Source: Fragum whitleyi (taxonomy: Eukaryota > Mollusca > Bivalvia > Cardiida > Cardiidae). From it: a stretch of 64,000 nucleotides of DNA. Made by a program: the position numbers and the translations under genes. The DNA is taken from the NCBI GenBank assembly GCA_948146395.1, contig OX411546.1, forward strand, positions 22,298,449 through 22,362,448, given 5' to 3'. Shown here piece after piece: positions 1 through 13,390 of this stretch (position 1 is its first letter; each line of letters begins with the position of its first letter). The notes under the pieces are model-generated. The model saw nothing but the letters and a program-made list of their open reading frames with translations, was not told where the DNA came from and did not search any database.

Positions 1-1372
1 CCATCACTGCAAATGTTGCGTCTGCTACACTTTGAGTTTATGATAAAATGTCCTGATTTCGGACTTTTTCGGTGCCCATCCTGGATAGCTTCACGATATG
101 AGATTTTTTCTCTACCAACAGTACTTTAATGATTTGTTGTCACTAAAGTGTAGTTTTATAATGCATTTTGACTAAGAACATGTTTCTTCATTTGCAGGTT
201 GGTGTTTGAAGGAAATTTTCGAGTCTCTGTCTTCACCCCCGTGTCGACGACCCAGGGATAGTGATATAAACTAAACTCTGACCCCTTTAAGGTAAAATGA
301 CATTTTTCTTAACATTTGAAATCATGCCGAAAAGTGTTTCACTGAGGAATATTACTAATTTCCAACTTTAAAATGCCCTTTCCAAAGCTCTGATGCTTAT
401 GCTGTTCTAACTAAAGGACAATGTCCAAGGGAAGTATCTTGAAAATGCGCGAAAAGCTGAAAATATGGAATTACTCCGAAAATGGCGCAAACTTGAATTT
501 CGCTATGTTTCGTATTCTTTGAGACTTTCATGCGTTTTTATGGCCACAAAAAGGCTAATTAAATGTCACCGCTGAACATGCTATTCTTTTCACGCTAAAA
601 AAGAGAGTGATTGAAACATACCAAAATGTGGTCGGAGCCATCCTCGGAATATTGTTTGGATAGGTTTGTTGATAAAATGACAATTAAAACAATCAAATAT
701 GGGGCTTTATCAGTGACAATATCTGATTACATCTTTCCATTGCAAGTGTTTGACTCAGAGATGCCAGGGCTAGTGTTTAGAAATTCATTTTGGGAAGATC
801 ATTCAAGTTGGAAACCTTGAACTACCTCCCCTGGACTGTATATGCACTCCTAGAATTATTCTTTTGTCACAATATCATTTAAAAAAAAGGTCTAATTTGT
901 TTTTCTATTGGCTTAATTAATGCTCTGCTAGCTGAGAGTGATGTGATATTTAAAAAAAAGTGTACTTTAGTTGAGCAAAAGTAAGCATTGTGTCTAAATT
1001 AACTGCTAATTTACTATATCACGGACCGAAAAACTGATTTCCGCGCCTTAATTTTGCACTTATGCAAGAAACTGAAATGTAGAATGTATTTATTAGTAAA
1101 CTAGAGTACTATTCAATGTTGAGAAGTGGGCTAAAATCCATTAGAAAGAAGCTTCAAGTGAAGAAAGGGCATTTTGAAACCAAGTGACTGCAGCTAAATT
1201 TCATGTCCTAAAATGGTGTAAAATGTATGTTTCCCGAAGGGTTAAATTTAACTATTTAAGATTCATTAAAACAAAAGACTCCAGTGAAAATGGGCTTTTT
1301 CAATCAGAAACAGCCTATAGTACCACAATGTAGTATATGATTATATAGGCACATTTTTTCCTGACTCTTAAA

Positions 1373-2455
1373 GGTAAAATGACATTTTTCTTAACATTTG
1401 AAATCATGCCGAAAAGTGTTTCACTGAGGAATATTACTAATTTCCAACTTTAAAATGCCCTTTCCAAAGCTCTGATGCTTATGCTGTTCTAACTAAAGGA
1501 CAATGTCCAAGGGAAGTATCTTGAAAATGGCGCGAAAAGCTGAAAATATGGAATTACTCCGAAAATGGCGCAAACTTGAATTTCGCTATGTTTCGTATTC
1601 TTTGAGACTTTCATGCGTTTTTATGGCCACAAAAAGGCTAATTAAATGTCACCGATGAACGTGCTATTCTTTTCACGCTAAAAAAGAGAGTGATTGAAAC
1701 ATACCAAAATGTGGTCGGAGCCATCCTCGGAATATTGTTTGGATAGGTTTGTTGATAAAATGACAATTAAAACAATCAAATATGGGGCTTTATCAGTGAC
1801 AATATCTGATTACATCTTTCCATTGCAAGTGTTTGACTCAGAGATGCCAGGGCTAGTGTTTAGAAATTCATTTTGGGAAGATCATTCAAGTTGGAAACCT
1901 TGAACTACCTCCCCTGGACTGTATATGCACTCCTAGAATTATTCTTTTGTCACAATATCATTTAAAAAAAAGGTCTAATTTGTTTTTCTATTGGCTTAAT
2001 TAATGCTCTACTAGCTGAGAGTGATGTGATATTTAAAAAAAAGTGTACTTTAGTTGAGCAAAAGTAAGCATTGTGTCTAAATTAACTGCTAATTTACTAT
2101 ATCACGGACCGAAAAACTGATTTCCGCGCCTTAATTTTGCACTTATGCAAGAAACTGAAATGTAGAATGTATTTATTAGTAAACTAGAGTACTATTCAAT
2201 GTTGAGAAGTGGGCTAAAATCCATTAGAAAGAAGCTTCAAGTGAAGAAAGGGCATTTTGAAACCAAGTGACTGCAGCTAAATTTCATGTCCTAAAATGGT
2301 GTAAAATGTATGTTTCCCGAAGGGTTAAATTTAACTATTTAAGATTCATTAAAACAAAAGACTCCAGTGAAAATGGGCTTTTTCAATCAGAAACAGCCTA
2401 TAGTACCACAATGTAGTATATGATTATATAGGCACATTTTTTCCTGACTCTTAAA
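1373..2455 (+). repeat. Representative A module (1083 bp)
   Basis: Typical copy of the A module, followed here by B. It is AT-rich, with A-runs (TTTAAAAAAAAGG, ATTTAAAAAAAAGTG). It holds a 64-codon ATG frame (69 codons if counted from an upstream TTG) that starts about 320 bp into the module. That frame is not protein-like in its behaviour between copies. The unit at 14060 has Pro to Thr, the unit at 29063 has Ile to Thr, the units at 29063, 33652 and 35405 lose the stop (TGA to TCA), and the unit at 38240 gains an early stop (TCA to TAA). I read A as non-coding satellite DNA. The copy at 291 has one internal 1-bp deletion and two substitutions near 571-580, so it is among the more diverged copies. 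Confidence 0.9.
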
Positions 2456-3125
2456 GGTGGCAGAGTACAGTTTTGGACGAAATATTCGAATTGGCCAGGG
2501 TCAAAAAACTAAATATTGAGAAATGTTAAGATTTAACTGTAAATTTGAAAGTCAGGGTGGATTGTGCACCCGTAAATTGTTTAAAAACATGAAAACACGC
2601 CTATTTGCAAATGCGAAACTAAAAGGTCATGACCTTTCCATAGCTCACCGGTACCCAGTGCCTCAAGTAATTGAAAGTGGAGGGTTTGAGGATTTTTGCT
2701 GTTTCTGCAGGCTTATTTTGAGAGGTAGCAATACGGGATCAAATTGTGAAAAAAGGATCTGGTAACGTGGTAATAATCTCTGCGCCTCCCAACTTCAAAC
2801 CAATTTTTCTGCTCAGAAAGTATGCCAGTTAGAGGCCATCACTGCAAATGTTGCATCTGCTACACTTTGAGTTTATGATAAAATGTCCCGATTTCGGACT
2901 TTTTCGGTGCCCATCCTGGATAGCTTCACGATATGAGATTTTTTCTCTACCAACAGTACTTTAATGATTTGTTGTCACTAAAGTGTAGTTTTATAATGCA
3001 TTTTGACTAAGAACATGTTTCTTCATTTGCAGGTTGGTGTTTGAAGGAAATTTTCGAGTCTCTGTCTTCACCCCCGTGTCGACGACCCAGGGATAGTGAT
3101 ATAAACTATACTCTGACCCCTTTAA
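2456..3125 (+). repeat. Representative B module (670 bp)
   Basis: Typical copy of the B module. It carries an 80-codon ATG frame (2523-2765) that is identical in all intact copies but matches no family I recognise. It also has two good splice-acceptor-like sites, CTGTTTCTGCAG ending near 2710 and TTCTTCATTTGCAG ending near 3033. The second is followed 90-odd bases later by a donor-like AAG/GTAAAATG at the B-A junction. Five copies (starts 13391, 16226, 21227, 24062 and 36488) have four C's instead of five in CACCCCCGTG. This indel would shift any frame in that exon-like stretch, which argues against a conserved coding exon there. Confidence 0.88.
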
Positions 3126-6100
3126 GGTAAAATGACATTTTTCTTAACATTTGAAATCATGCCGAAAAGTGTTTCACTGAGGAATATTACTAATTTCCAA
3201 CTTTAAAATGCCCTTTCCAAAGCTCTGATGCTTATGCTGTTCTAACTAAAGGACAATGTCCAAGGGAAGTATCTTGAAAATGGCGCGAAAAGCTGAAAAT
3301 ATGGAATTACTCCGAAAATGGCGCAAACTTGAATTTCGCTATGTTTCGTATTCTTTGAGACTTTCATGCGTTTTTATGGCCACAAAAAGGCTAATTAAAT
3401 GTCACCGATGAACGTGCTATTCTTTTCACGCTAAAAAAGAGAGTGATTGAAACATACCAAAATGTGGTCGGAGCCATCCTCGGAATATTGTTTGGATAGG
3501 TTTGTTGATAAAATGACAATTAAAACAATCAAATATGGGGCTTTATCAGTGACAATATCTGATTACATCTTTCCATTGCAAGTGTTTGACTCAGAGATGC
3601 CAGGGCTAGTGTTTAGAAATTCATTTTGGGAAGATCATTCAAGTTGGAAACCTTGAACTACCTCCCCTGGACTGTATATGCACTCCTAGAATTATTCTTT
3701 TGTCACAATATCATTTAAAAAAAAGGTCTAATTTGTTTTTCTATTGGCTTAATTAATGCTCTGCTAGCTGAGAGTGATGTGATATTTAAAAAAAAGTGTA
3801 CTTTAGTTGAGCAAAAGTAAGCATTGTGTCTAAATTAACTGCTAATTTACTATATCACGGACCGAAAAACTGATTTCCGCGCCTTAATTTTGCACTTATG
3901 CAAGAAACTGAAATGTAGAATGTATTTATTAGTAAACTAGAGTACTATTCAATGTTGAGAAGTGGGCTAAAATCCATTAGAAAGAAGCTTCAAGTGAAGA
4001 AAGGGCATTTTGAAACCAAGTGACTGCAGCTAAATTTCATGTCCTAAAATGGTGTAAAATGTATGTTTCCCGAAGGGTTAAATTTAACTATTTAAGATTC
4101 ATTAAAACAAAAGACTCCAGTGAAAATGGGCTTTTTCAATCAGAAACAGCCTATAGTACCACAATGTAGTATATGATTATATAGGCACATTTTTTCCTGA
4201 CTCTTAAAGGTAAAATGACATTTTTCTTAACATTTGAAATCATGCCGAAAAGTGTTTCACTGAGGAATATTACTAATTTCCAACTTTAAAATGCCCTTTC
4301 CAAAGCTCTGATGCTTATGCTGTTCTAACTAAAGGACAATGTCCAAGGGAAGTATCTTGAAAATGGCGCGAAAAGCTGAAAATATGGAATTACTCCGAAA
4401 ATGGCGCAAACTTGAATTTCGCTATGTTTCGTATTCTTTGAGACTTTCATGCGTTTTTATGGCCACAAAAAGGCTAATTAAATGTCACCGATGAACGTGC
4501 TATTCTTTTCACGCTAAAAAAGAGAGTGATTGAAACATACCAAAATGTGGTCGGAGCCATCCTCGGAATATTGTTTGGATAGGTTTGTTGATAAAATGAC
4601 AATTAAAACAATCAAATATGGGGCTTTATCAGTGACAATATCTGATTACATCTTTCCATTGCAAGTGTTTGACTCAGAGATGCCAGGGCTAGTGTTTAGA
4701 AATTCATTTTGGGAAGATCATTCAAGTTGGAAACCTTGAACTACCTCCCCTGGACTGTATATGCACTCCTAGAATTATTCTTTTGTCACAATATCATTTA
4801 AAAAAAAGGTCTAATTTGTTTTTCTATTGGCTTAATTAATGCTCTGCTAGCTGAGAGTGATGTGATATTTAAAAAAAAGTGTACTTTAGTTGAGCAAAAG
4901 TAAGCATTGTGTCTAAATTAACTGCTAATTTACTATATCACGGACCGAAAAACTGATTTCCGCGCCTTAATTTTGCACTTATGCAAGAAACTGAAATGTA
5001 GAATGTATTTATTAGTAAACTAGAGTACTATTCAATGTTGAGAAGTGGGCTAAAATCCATTAGAAAGAAGCTTCAAGTGAAGAAAGGGCATTTTGAAACC
5101 AAGTGACTGCAGCTAAATTTCATGTCCTAAAATGGTGTAAAATGTATGTTTCCCGAAGGGTTAAATTTAACTATTTAAGATTCATTAAAACAAAAGACTC
5201 CAGTGAAAATGGGCTTTTTCAATCAGAAACAGCCTATAGTACCACAATGTAGTATATGATTATATAGGCACATTTTTTCCTGACTCTTAAAGGTGGCAGA
5301 GTACAGTTTTGGACGAAATATTCGAATTGGCCAGGGTCAAAAAACTAAATATTGAGAAATGTTAAGATTTAACTGTAAATTTGAAAGTCAGGGTGGATTG
5401 TGCACCCGTAAATTGTTTAAAAACATGAAAACACGCCTATTTGCAAATGCGAAACTAAAAGGTCATGACCTTTCCATAGCTCACCGGTACCCAGTGCCTC
5501 AAGTAATTGAAAGTGGAGGGTTTGAGGATTTTTGCTGTTTCTGCAGGCTTATTTTGAGAGGTAGCAATACGGGATCAAATTGTGAAAAAAGGATCTGGTA
5601 ACGTGGTAATAATCTCTGCGCCTCCCAACTTCAAACCAATTTTTCTGCTCAGAAAGTATGCCAGTTAGAGGCCATCACTGCAAATGTTGCGTCTGCTACA
5701 CTTTGAGTTTATGATAAAATGTCCCGATTTCGGACTTTTTCGGTGCCCATCCTGGATAGCTTCACGATATGAGATTTTTTCTCTACCAACAGTACTTTAA
5801 TGATTTGTTGTCACTAAAGTGTAGTTTTATAATGCATTTTGACTAAGAACATGTTTCTTCATTTGCAGGTTGGTGTTTGAAGGAAATTTTCGAGTCTCTG
5901 TCTTCACCCCCGTGTCGACGACCCAGGGATAGTGATATAAACTATACTCTGACCCCTTTAAGGTAAAATGACATTTTTCTTAACATTTGAAATCATGCCG
6001 AAAAGTGTTTCACTGAGGAATATTACTAATTTCCAACTTTAAAATGCCCTTTCCAAAGCTCTGATGCTTATGCTGTTCTAACTAAAGGACAATGTCCAAG

Positions 6101-9100
6101 GGAAGTATCTTGAAAATGGCGCGAAAAGCTGAAAATATGGAATTACTCCGAAAATGGCGCAAACTTGAATTTCGCTATGTTTCGTATTCTTTGAGACTTT
6201 CATGCGTTTTTATGGCCACAAAAAGGCTAATTAAATGTCACCGATGAACGTGCTATTCTTTTCACGCTAAAAAAGAGAGTGATTGAAACATACCAAAATG
6301 TGGTCGGAGCCATCCTCGGAATATTGTTTGGATAGGTTTGTTGATAAAATGACAATTAAAACAATCAAATATGGGGCTTTATCAGTGACAATATCTGATT
6401 ACATCTTTCCATTGCAAGTGTTTGACTCAGAGATGCCAGGGCTAGTGTTTAGAAATTCATTTTGGGAAGATCATTCAAGTTGGAAACCTTGAACTACCTC
6501 CCCTGGACTGTATATGCACTCCTAGAATTATTCTTTTGTCACAATATCATTTAAAAAAAAGGTCTAATTTGTTTTTCTATTGGCTTAATTAATGCTCTGC
6601 TAGCTGAGAGTGATGTGATATTTAAAAAAAAGTGTACTTTAGTTGAGCAAAAGTAAGCATTGTGTCTAAATTAACTGCTAATTTACTATATCACGGACCG
6701 AAAAACTGATTTCCGCGCCTTAATTTTGCACTTATGCAAGAAACTGAAATGTAGAATGTATTTATTAGTAAACTAGAGTACTATTCAATGTTGAGAAGTG
6801 GGCTAAAATCCATTAGAAAGAAGCTTCAAGTGAAGAAAGGGCATTTTGAAACCAAGTGACTGCAGCTAAATTTCATGTCCTAAAATGGTGTAAAATGTAT
6901 GTTTCCCGAAGGGTTAAATTTAACTATTTAAGATTCATTAAAACAAAAGACTCCAGTGAAAATGGGCTTTTTCAATCAGAAACAGCCTATAGTACCACAA
7001 TGTAGTATATGATTATATAGGCACATTTTTTCCTGACTCTTAAAGGTGGCAGAGTACAGTTTTGGACGAAATATTCGAATTGGCCAGGGTCAAAAAACTA
7101 AATATTGAGAAATGTTAAGATTTAACTGTAAATTTGAAAGTCAGGGTGGATTGTGCACCCGTAAATTGTTTAAAAACATGAAAACACGCCTATTTGCAAA
7201 TGCGAAACTAAAAGGTCATGACCTTTCCATAGCTCACCGGTACCCAGTGCCTCAAGTAATTGAAAGTGGAGGGTTTGAGGATTTTTGCTGTTTCTGCAGG
7301 CTTATTTTGAGAGGTAGCAATACGGGATCAAATTGTGAAAAAAGGATCTGGTAACGTGGTAATAATCTCTGCGCCTCCCAACTTCAAACCAATTTTTCTG
7401 CTCAGAAAGTATGCCAGTTAGAGGCCATCACTGCAAATGTTGCGTCTGCTACACTTTGAGTTTATGATAAAATGTCCCGATTTCGGACTTTTTCGGTGCC
7501 CATCCTGGATAGCTTCACGATATGAGATTTTTTCTCTACCAACAGTACTTTAATGATTTGTTGTCACTAAAGTGTAGTTTTATAATGCATTTTGACTAAG
7601 AACATGTTTCTTCATTTGCAGGTTGGTGTTTGAAGGAAATTTTCGAGTCTCTGTCTTCACCCCCGTGTCGACGACCCAGGGATAGTGATATAAACTATAC
7701 TCTGACCCCTTTAAGGTAAAATGACATTTTTCTTAACATTTGAAATCATGCCGAAAAGTGTTTCACTGAGGAATATTACTAATTTCCAACTTTAAAATGC
7801 CCTTTCCAAAGCTCTGATGCTTATGCTGTTCTAACTAAAGGACAATGTCCAAGGGAAGTATCTTGAAAATGGCGCGAAAAGCTGAAAATATGGAATTACT
7901 CCGAAAATGGCGCAAACTTGAATTTCGCTATGTTTCGTATTCTTTGAGACTTTCATGCGTTTTTATGGCCACAAAAAGGCTAATTAAATGTCACCGATGA
8001 ACGTGCTATTCTTTTCACGCTAAAAAAGAGAGTGATTGAAACATACCAAAATGTGGTCGGAGCCATCCTCGGAATATTGTTTGGATAGGTTTGTTGATAA
8101 AATGACAATTAAAACAATCAAATATGGGGCTTTATCAGTGACAATATCTGATTACATCTTTCCATTGCAAGTGTTTGACTCAGAGATGCCAGGGCTAGTG
8201 TTTAGAAATTCATTTTGGGAAGATCATTCAAGTTGGAAACCTTGAACTACCTCCCCTGGACTGTATATGCACTCCTAGAATTATTCTTTTGTCACAATAT
8301 CATTTAAAAAAAAGGTCTAATTTGTTTTTCTATTGGCTTAATTAATGCTCTGCTAGCTGAGAGTGATGTGATATTTAAAAAAAAGTGTACTTTAGTTGAG
8401 CAAAAGTAAGCATTGTGTCTAAATTAACTGCTAATTTACTATATCACGGACCGAAAAACTGATTTCCGCGCCTTAATTTTGCACTTATGCAAGAAACTGA
8501 AATGTAGAATGTATTTATTAGTAAACTAGAGTACTATTCAATGTTGAGAAGTGGGCTAAAATCCATTAGAAAGAAGCTTCAAGTGAAGAAAGGGCATTTT
8601 GAAACCAAGTGACTGCAGCTAAATTTCATGTCCTAAAATGGTGTAAAATGTATGTTTCCCGAAGGGTTAAATTTAACTATTTAAGATTCATTAAAACAAA
8701 AGACTCCAGTGAAAATGGGCTTTTTCAATCAGAAACAGCCTATAGTACCACAATGTAGTATATGATTATATAGGCACATTTTTTCCTGACTCTTAAAGGT
8801 GGCAGAGTACAGTTTTGGACGAAATATTCGAATTGGCCAGGGTCAAAAAACTAAATATTGAGAAATGTTAAGATTTAACTGTAAATTTGAAAGTCAGGGT
8901 GGATTGTGCACCCGTAAATTGTTTAAAAACATGAAAACACGCCTATTTGCAAATGCGAAACTAAAAGGTCATGACCTTTCCATAGCTCACCGGTACCCAG
9001 TGCCTCAAGTAATTGAAAGTGGAGGGTTTGAGGATTTTTGCTGTTTCTGCAGGCTTATTTTGAGAGGTAGCAATACGGGATCAAATTGTGAAAAAAGGAT

Positions 9101-9465
9101 CTGGTAACGTGGTAATAATCTCTGCGCCTCCCAACTTCAAACCAATTTTTCTGCTCAGAAAGTATGCCAGTTAGAGGCCATCACTGCAAATGTTGCGTCT
9201 GCTACACTTTGAGTTTATGATAAAATGTCCCGATTTCGGACTTTTTCGGTGCCCATCCTGGATAGCTTCACGATATGAGATTTTTTCTCTACCAACAGTA
9301 CTTTAATGATTTGTTGTCACTAAAGTGTAGTTTTATAATGCATTTTGACTAAGAACATGTTTCTTCATTTGCAGGTTGGTGTTTGAAGGAAATTTTCGAG
9401 TCTCTGTCTTCACCCCCGTGTCGACGACCCAGGGATAGTGATATAAACTATACTCTGACCCCTTA

Positions 9466-9471
9466 AATTAA
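9466..9471 (+). repeat. Variant B-A junction with a 4-bp insertion
   Basis: At this B-A junction CCCCTTTAAGGT reads CCCCTTAAATTAAGGT, a net gain of 4 bp with TTAA present twice. It is the only junction of this kind in the window. It could be replication slippage or the footprint of a TTAA-targeting transposon; the sequence alone cannot decide. Confidence 0.6.
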
Positions 9472-12400
9472 GGTAAAATGACATTTTTCTTAACATTTGA
9501 AATCATGCCGAAAAGTGTTTCACTGAGGAATATTACTAATTTCCAACTTTAAAATGCCCTTTCCAAAGCTCTGATGCTTATGCTGTTCTAACTAAAGGAC
9601 AATGTCCAAGGGAAGTATCTTGAAAATGGCGCGAAAAGCTGAAAATATGGAATTACTCCGAAAATGGCGCAAACTTGAATTTCGCTATGTTTCGTATTCT
9701 TTGAGACTTTCATGCGTTTTTATGGCCACAAAAAGGCTAATTAAATGTCACCGATGAACGTGCTATTCTTTTCACGCTAAAAAAGAGAGTGATTGAAACA
9801 TACCAAAATGTGGTCGGAGCCATCCTCGGAATATTGTTTGGATAGGTTTGTTGATAAAATGACAATTAAAACAATCAAATATGGGGCTTTATCAGTGACA
9901 ATATCTGATTACATCTTTCCATTGCAAGTGTTTGACTCAGAGATGCCAGGGCTAGTGTTTAGAAATTCATTTTGGGAAGATCATTCAAGTTGGAAACCTT
10001 GAACTACCTCCCCTGGACTGTATATGCACTCCTAGAATTATTCTTTTGTCACAATATCATTTAAAAAAAAGGTCTAATTTGTTTTTCTATTGGCTTAATT
10101 AATGCTCTGCTAGCTGAGAGTGATGTGATATTTAAAAAAAAGTGTACTTTAGTTGAGCAAAAGTAAGCATTGTGTCTAAATTAACTGCTAATTTACTATA
10201 TCACGGACCGAAAAACTGATTTCCGCGCCTTAATTTTGCACTTATGCAAGAAACTGAAATGTAGAATGTATTTATTAGTAAACTAGAGTACTATTCAATG
10301 TTGAGAAGTGGGCTAAAATCCATTAGAAAGAAGCTTCAAGTGAAGAAAGGGCATTTTCAAACCAAGTGACTGCAGCTAAATTTCATGTCCTAAAATGGTG
10401 TAAAATGTATGTTTCCCGAAGGGTTAAATTTAACTATTTAAGATTCATTAAAACAAAAGACTCCAGTGAAAATGGGCTTTTTCAATCAGAAACAGCCTAT
10501 AGTACCACAATGTAGTATATGATTATATAGGCACATTTTTTCCTGACTCTTAAAGGTGGCAGAGTACAGTTTTGGACGAAATATTCGAATTGGCCAGGGT
10601 CAAAAAACTAAATATTGAGAAATGTTAAGATTTAACTGTAAATTTGAAAGTCAGGGTGGATTGTGCACCCGTAAATTGTTTAAAAACATGAAAACACGCC
10701 TATTTGCAAATGCGAAACTAAAAGGTCATGACCTTTCCATAGCTCACCGGTACCCAGTGCCTCAAGTAATTGAAAGTGGAGGGTTTGAGGATTTTTGCTG
10801 TTTCTGCAGGCTTATTTTGAGAGGTAGCAATACGGGATCAAATTGTGAAAAAAGGATCTGGTAACGTGGTAATAATCTCTGCGCCTCCCAACTTCAAACC
10901 AATTTTTCTGCTCAGAAAGTATGCCAGTTAGAGGCCATCACTGCAAATGTTGCGTCTGCTACACTTTGAGTTTATGATAAAATGTCCCGATTTCGGACTT
11001 TTTCGGTGCCCATCCTGGATAGCTTCACGATATGAGATTTTTTCTCTACCAACAGTACTTTAATGATTTGTTGTCACTAAAGTGTAGTTTTATAATGCAT
11101 TTTGACTAAGAACATGTTTCTTCATTTGCAGGTTGGTGTTTGAAGGAAATTTTCGAGTCTCTGTCTTCACCCCCGTGTCGACGACCCAGGGATAGTGATA
11201 TAAACTATACTCTGACCCCTTTAAGGTAAAATGACATTTTTCTTAACATTTGAAATCATGCCGAAAAGTGTTTCACTGAGGAATATTACTAATTTCCAAC
11301 TTTAAAATGCCCTTTCCAAAGCTCTGATGCTTATGCTGTTCTAACTAAAGGACAATGTCCAAGGGAAGTATCTTGAAAATGGCGCGAAAAGCTGAAAATA
11401 TGGAATTACTCCGAAAATGGCGCAAACTTGAATTTCGCTATGTTTCGTATTCTTTGAGACTTTCATGCGTTTTTATGGCCACAAAAAGGCTAATTAAATG
11501 TCACCGATGAACGTGCTATTCTTTTCACGCTAAAAAAGAGAGTGATTGAAACATACCAAAATGTGGTCGGAGCCATCCTCGGAATATTGTTTGGATAGGT
11601 TTGTTGATAAAATGACAATTAAAACAATCAAATATGGGGCTTTATCAGTGACAATATCTGATTACATCTTTCCATTGCAAGTGTTTGACTCAGAGATGCC
11701 AGGGCTAGTGTTTAGAAATTCATTTTGGGAAGATCATTCAAGTTGGAAACCTTGAACTACCTCCCCTGGACTGTATATGCACTCCTAGAATTATTCTTTT
11801 GTCACAATATCATTTAAAAAAAAGGTCTAATTTGTTTTTCTATTGGCTTAATTAATGCTCTGCTAGCTGAGAGTGATGTGATATTTAAAAAAAAGTGTAC
11901 TTTAGTTGAGCAAAAGTAAGCATTGTGTCTAAATTAACTGCTAATTTACTATATCACGGACCGAAAAACTGATTTCCGCGCCTTAATTTTGCACTTATGC
12001 AAGAAACTGAAATGTAGAATGTATTTATTAGTAAACTAGAGTACTATTCAATGTTGAGAAGTGGGCTAAAATCCATTAGAAAGAAGCTTCAAGTGAAGAA
12101 AGGGCATTTTGAAACCAAGTGACTGCAGCTAAATTTCATGTCCTAAAATGGTGTAAAATGTATGTTTCCCGAAGGGTTAAATTTAACTATTTAAGATTCA
12201 TTAAAACAAAAGACTCCAGTGAAAATGGGCTTTTTCAATCAGAAACAGCCTATAGTACCACAATGTAGTATATGATTATATAGGCACATTTTTTCCTGAC
12301 TCTTAAAGGTAAAATGACATTTTTCTTAACATTTGAAATCATGCCGAAAAGTGTTTCACTGAGGAATATTACTAATTTCCAACTTTAAAATGCCCTTTCC

Positions 12401-13390
12401 AAAGCTCTGATGCTTATGCTGTTCTAACTAAAGGACAATGTCCAAGGGAAGTATCTTGAAAATGGCGCGAAAAGCTGAAAATATGGAATTACTCCGAAAA
12501 TGGCGCAAACTTGAATTTCGCTATGTTTCGTATTCTTTGAGACTTTCATGCGTTTTTATGGCCACAAAAAGGCTAATTAAATGTCACCGATGAACGTGCT
12601 ATTCTTTTCACGCTAAAAAAGAGAGTGATTGAAACATACCAAAATGTGGTCGGAGCCATCCTCGGAATATTGTTTGGATAGGTTTGTTGATAAAATGACA
12701 ATTAAAACAATCAAATATGGGGCTTTATCAGTGACAATATCTGATTACATCTTTCCATTGCAAGTGTTTGACTCAGAGATGCCAGGGCTAGTGTTTAGAA
12801 ATTCATTTTGGGAAGATCATTCAAGTTGGAAACCTTGAACTACCTCCCCTGGACTGTATATGCACTCCTAGAATTATTCTTTTGTCACAATATCATTTAA
12901 AAAAAAGGTCTAATTTGTTTTTCTATTGGCTTAATTAATGCTCTGCTAGCTGAGAGTGATGTGATATTTAAAAAAAAGTGTACTTTAGTTGAGCAAAAGT
13001 AAGCATTGTGTCTAAATTAACTGCTAATTTACTATATCACGGACCGAAAAACTGATTTCCGCGCCTTAATTTTGCACTTATGCAAGAAACTGAAATGTAG
13101 AATGTATTTATTAGTAAACTAGAGTACTATTCAATGTTGAGAAGTGGGCTAAAATCCATTAGAAAGAAGCTTCAAGTGAAGAAAGGGCATTTTGAAACCA
13201 AGTGACTGCAGCTAAATTTCATGTCCTAAAATGGTGTAAAATGTATGTTCCCCGAAGGGTTAAATTTAACTATTTAAGATTCATTAAAACAAAAGACTCC
13301 AGTGAAAATGGGCTTTTTCAATCAGAAACAGCCTATAGTACCACAATGTAGTATATGATTATATAGGCACATTTTTTCCTGACTCTTAAA

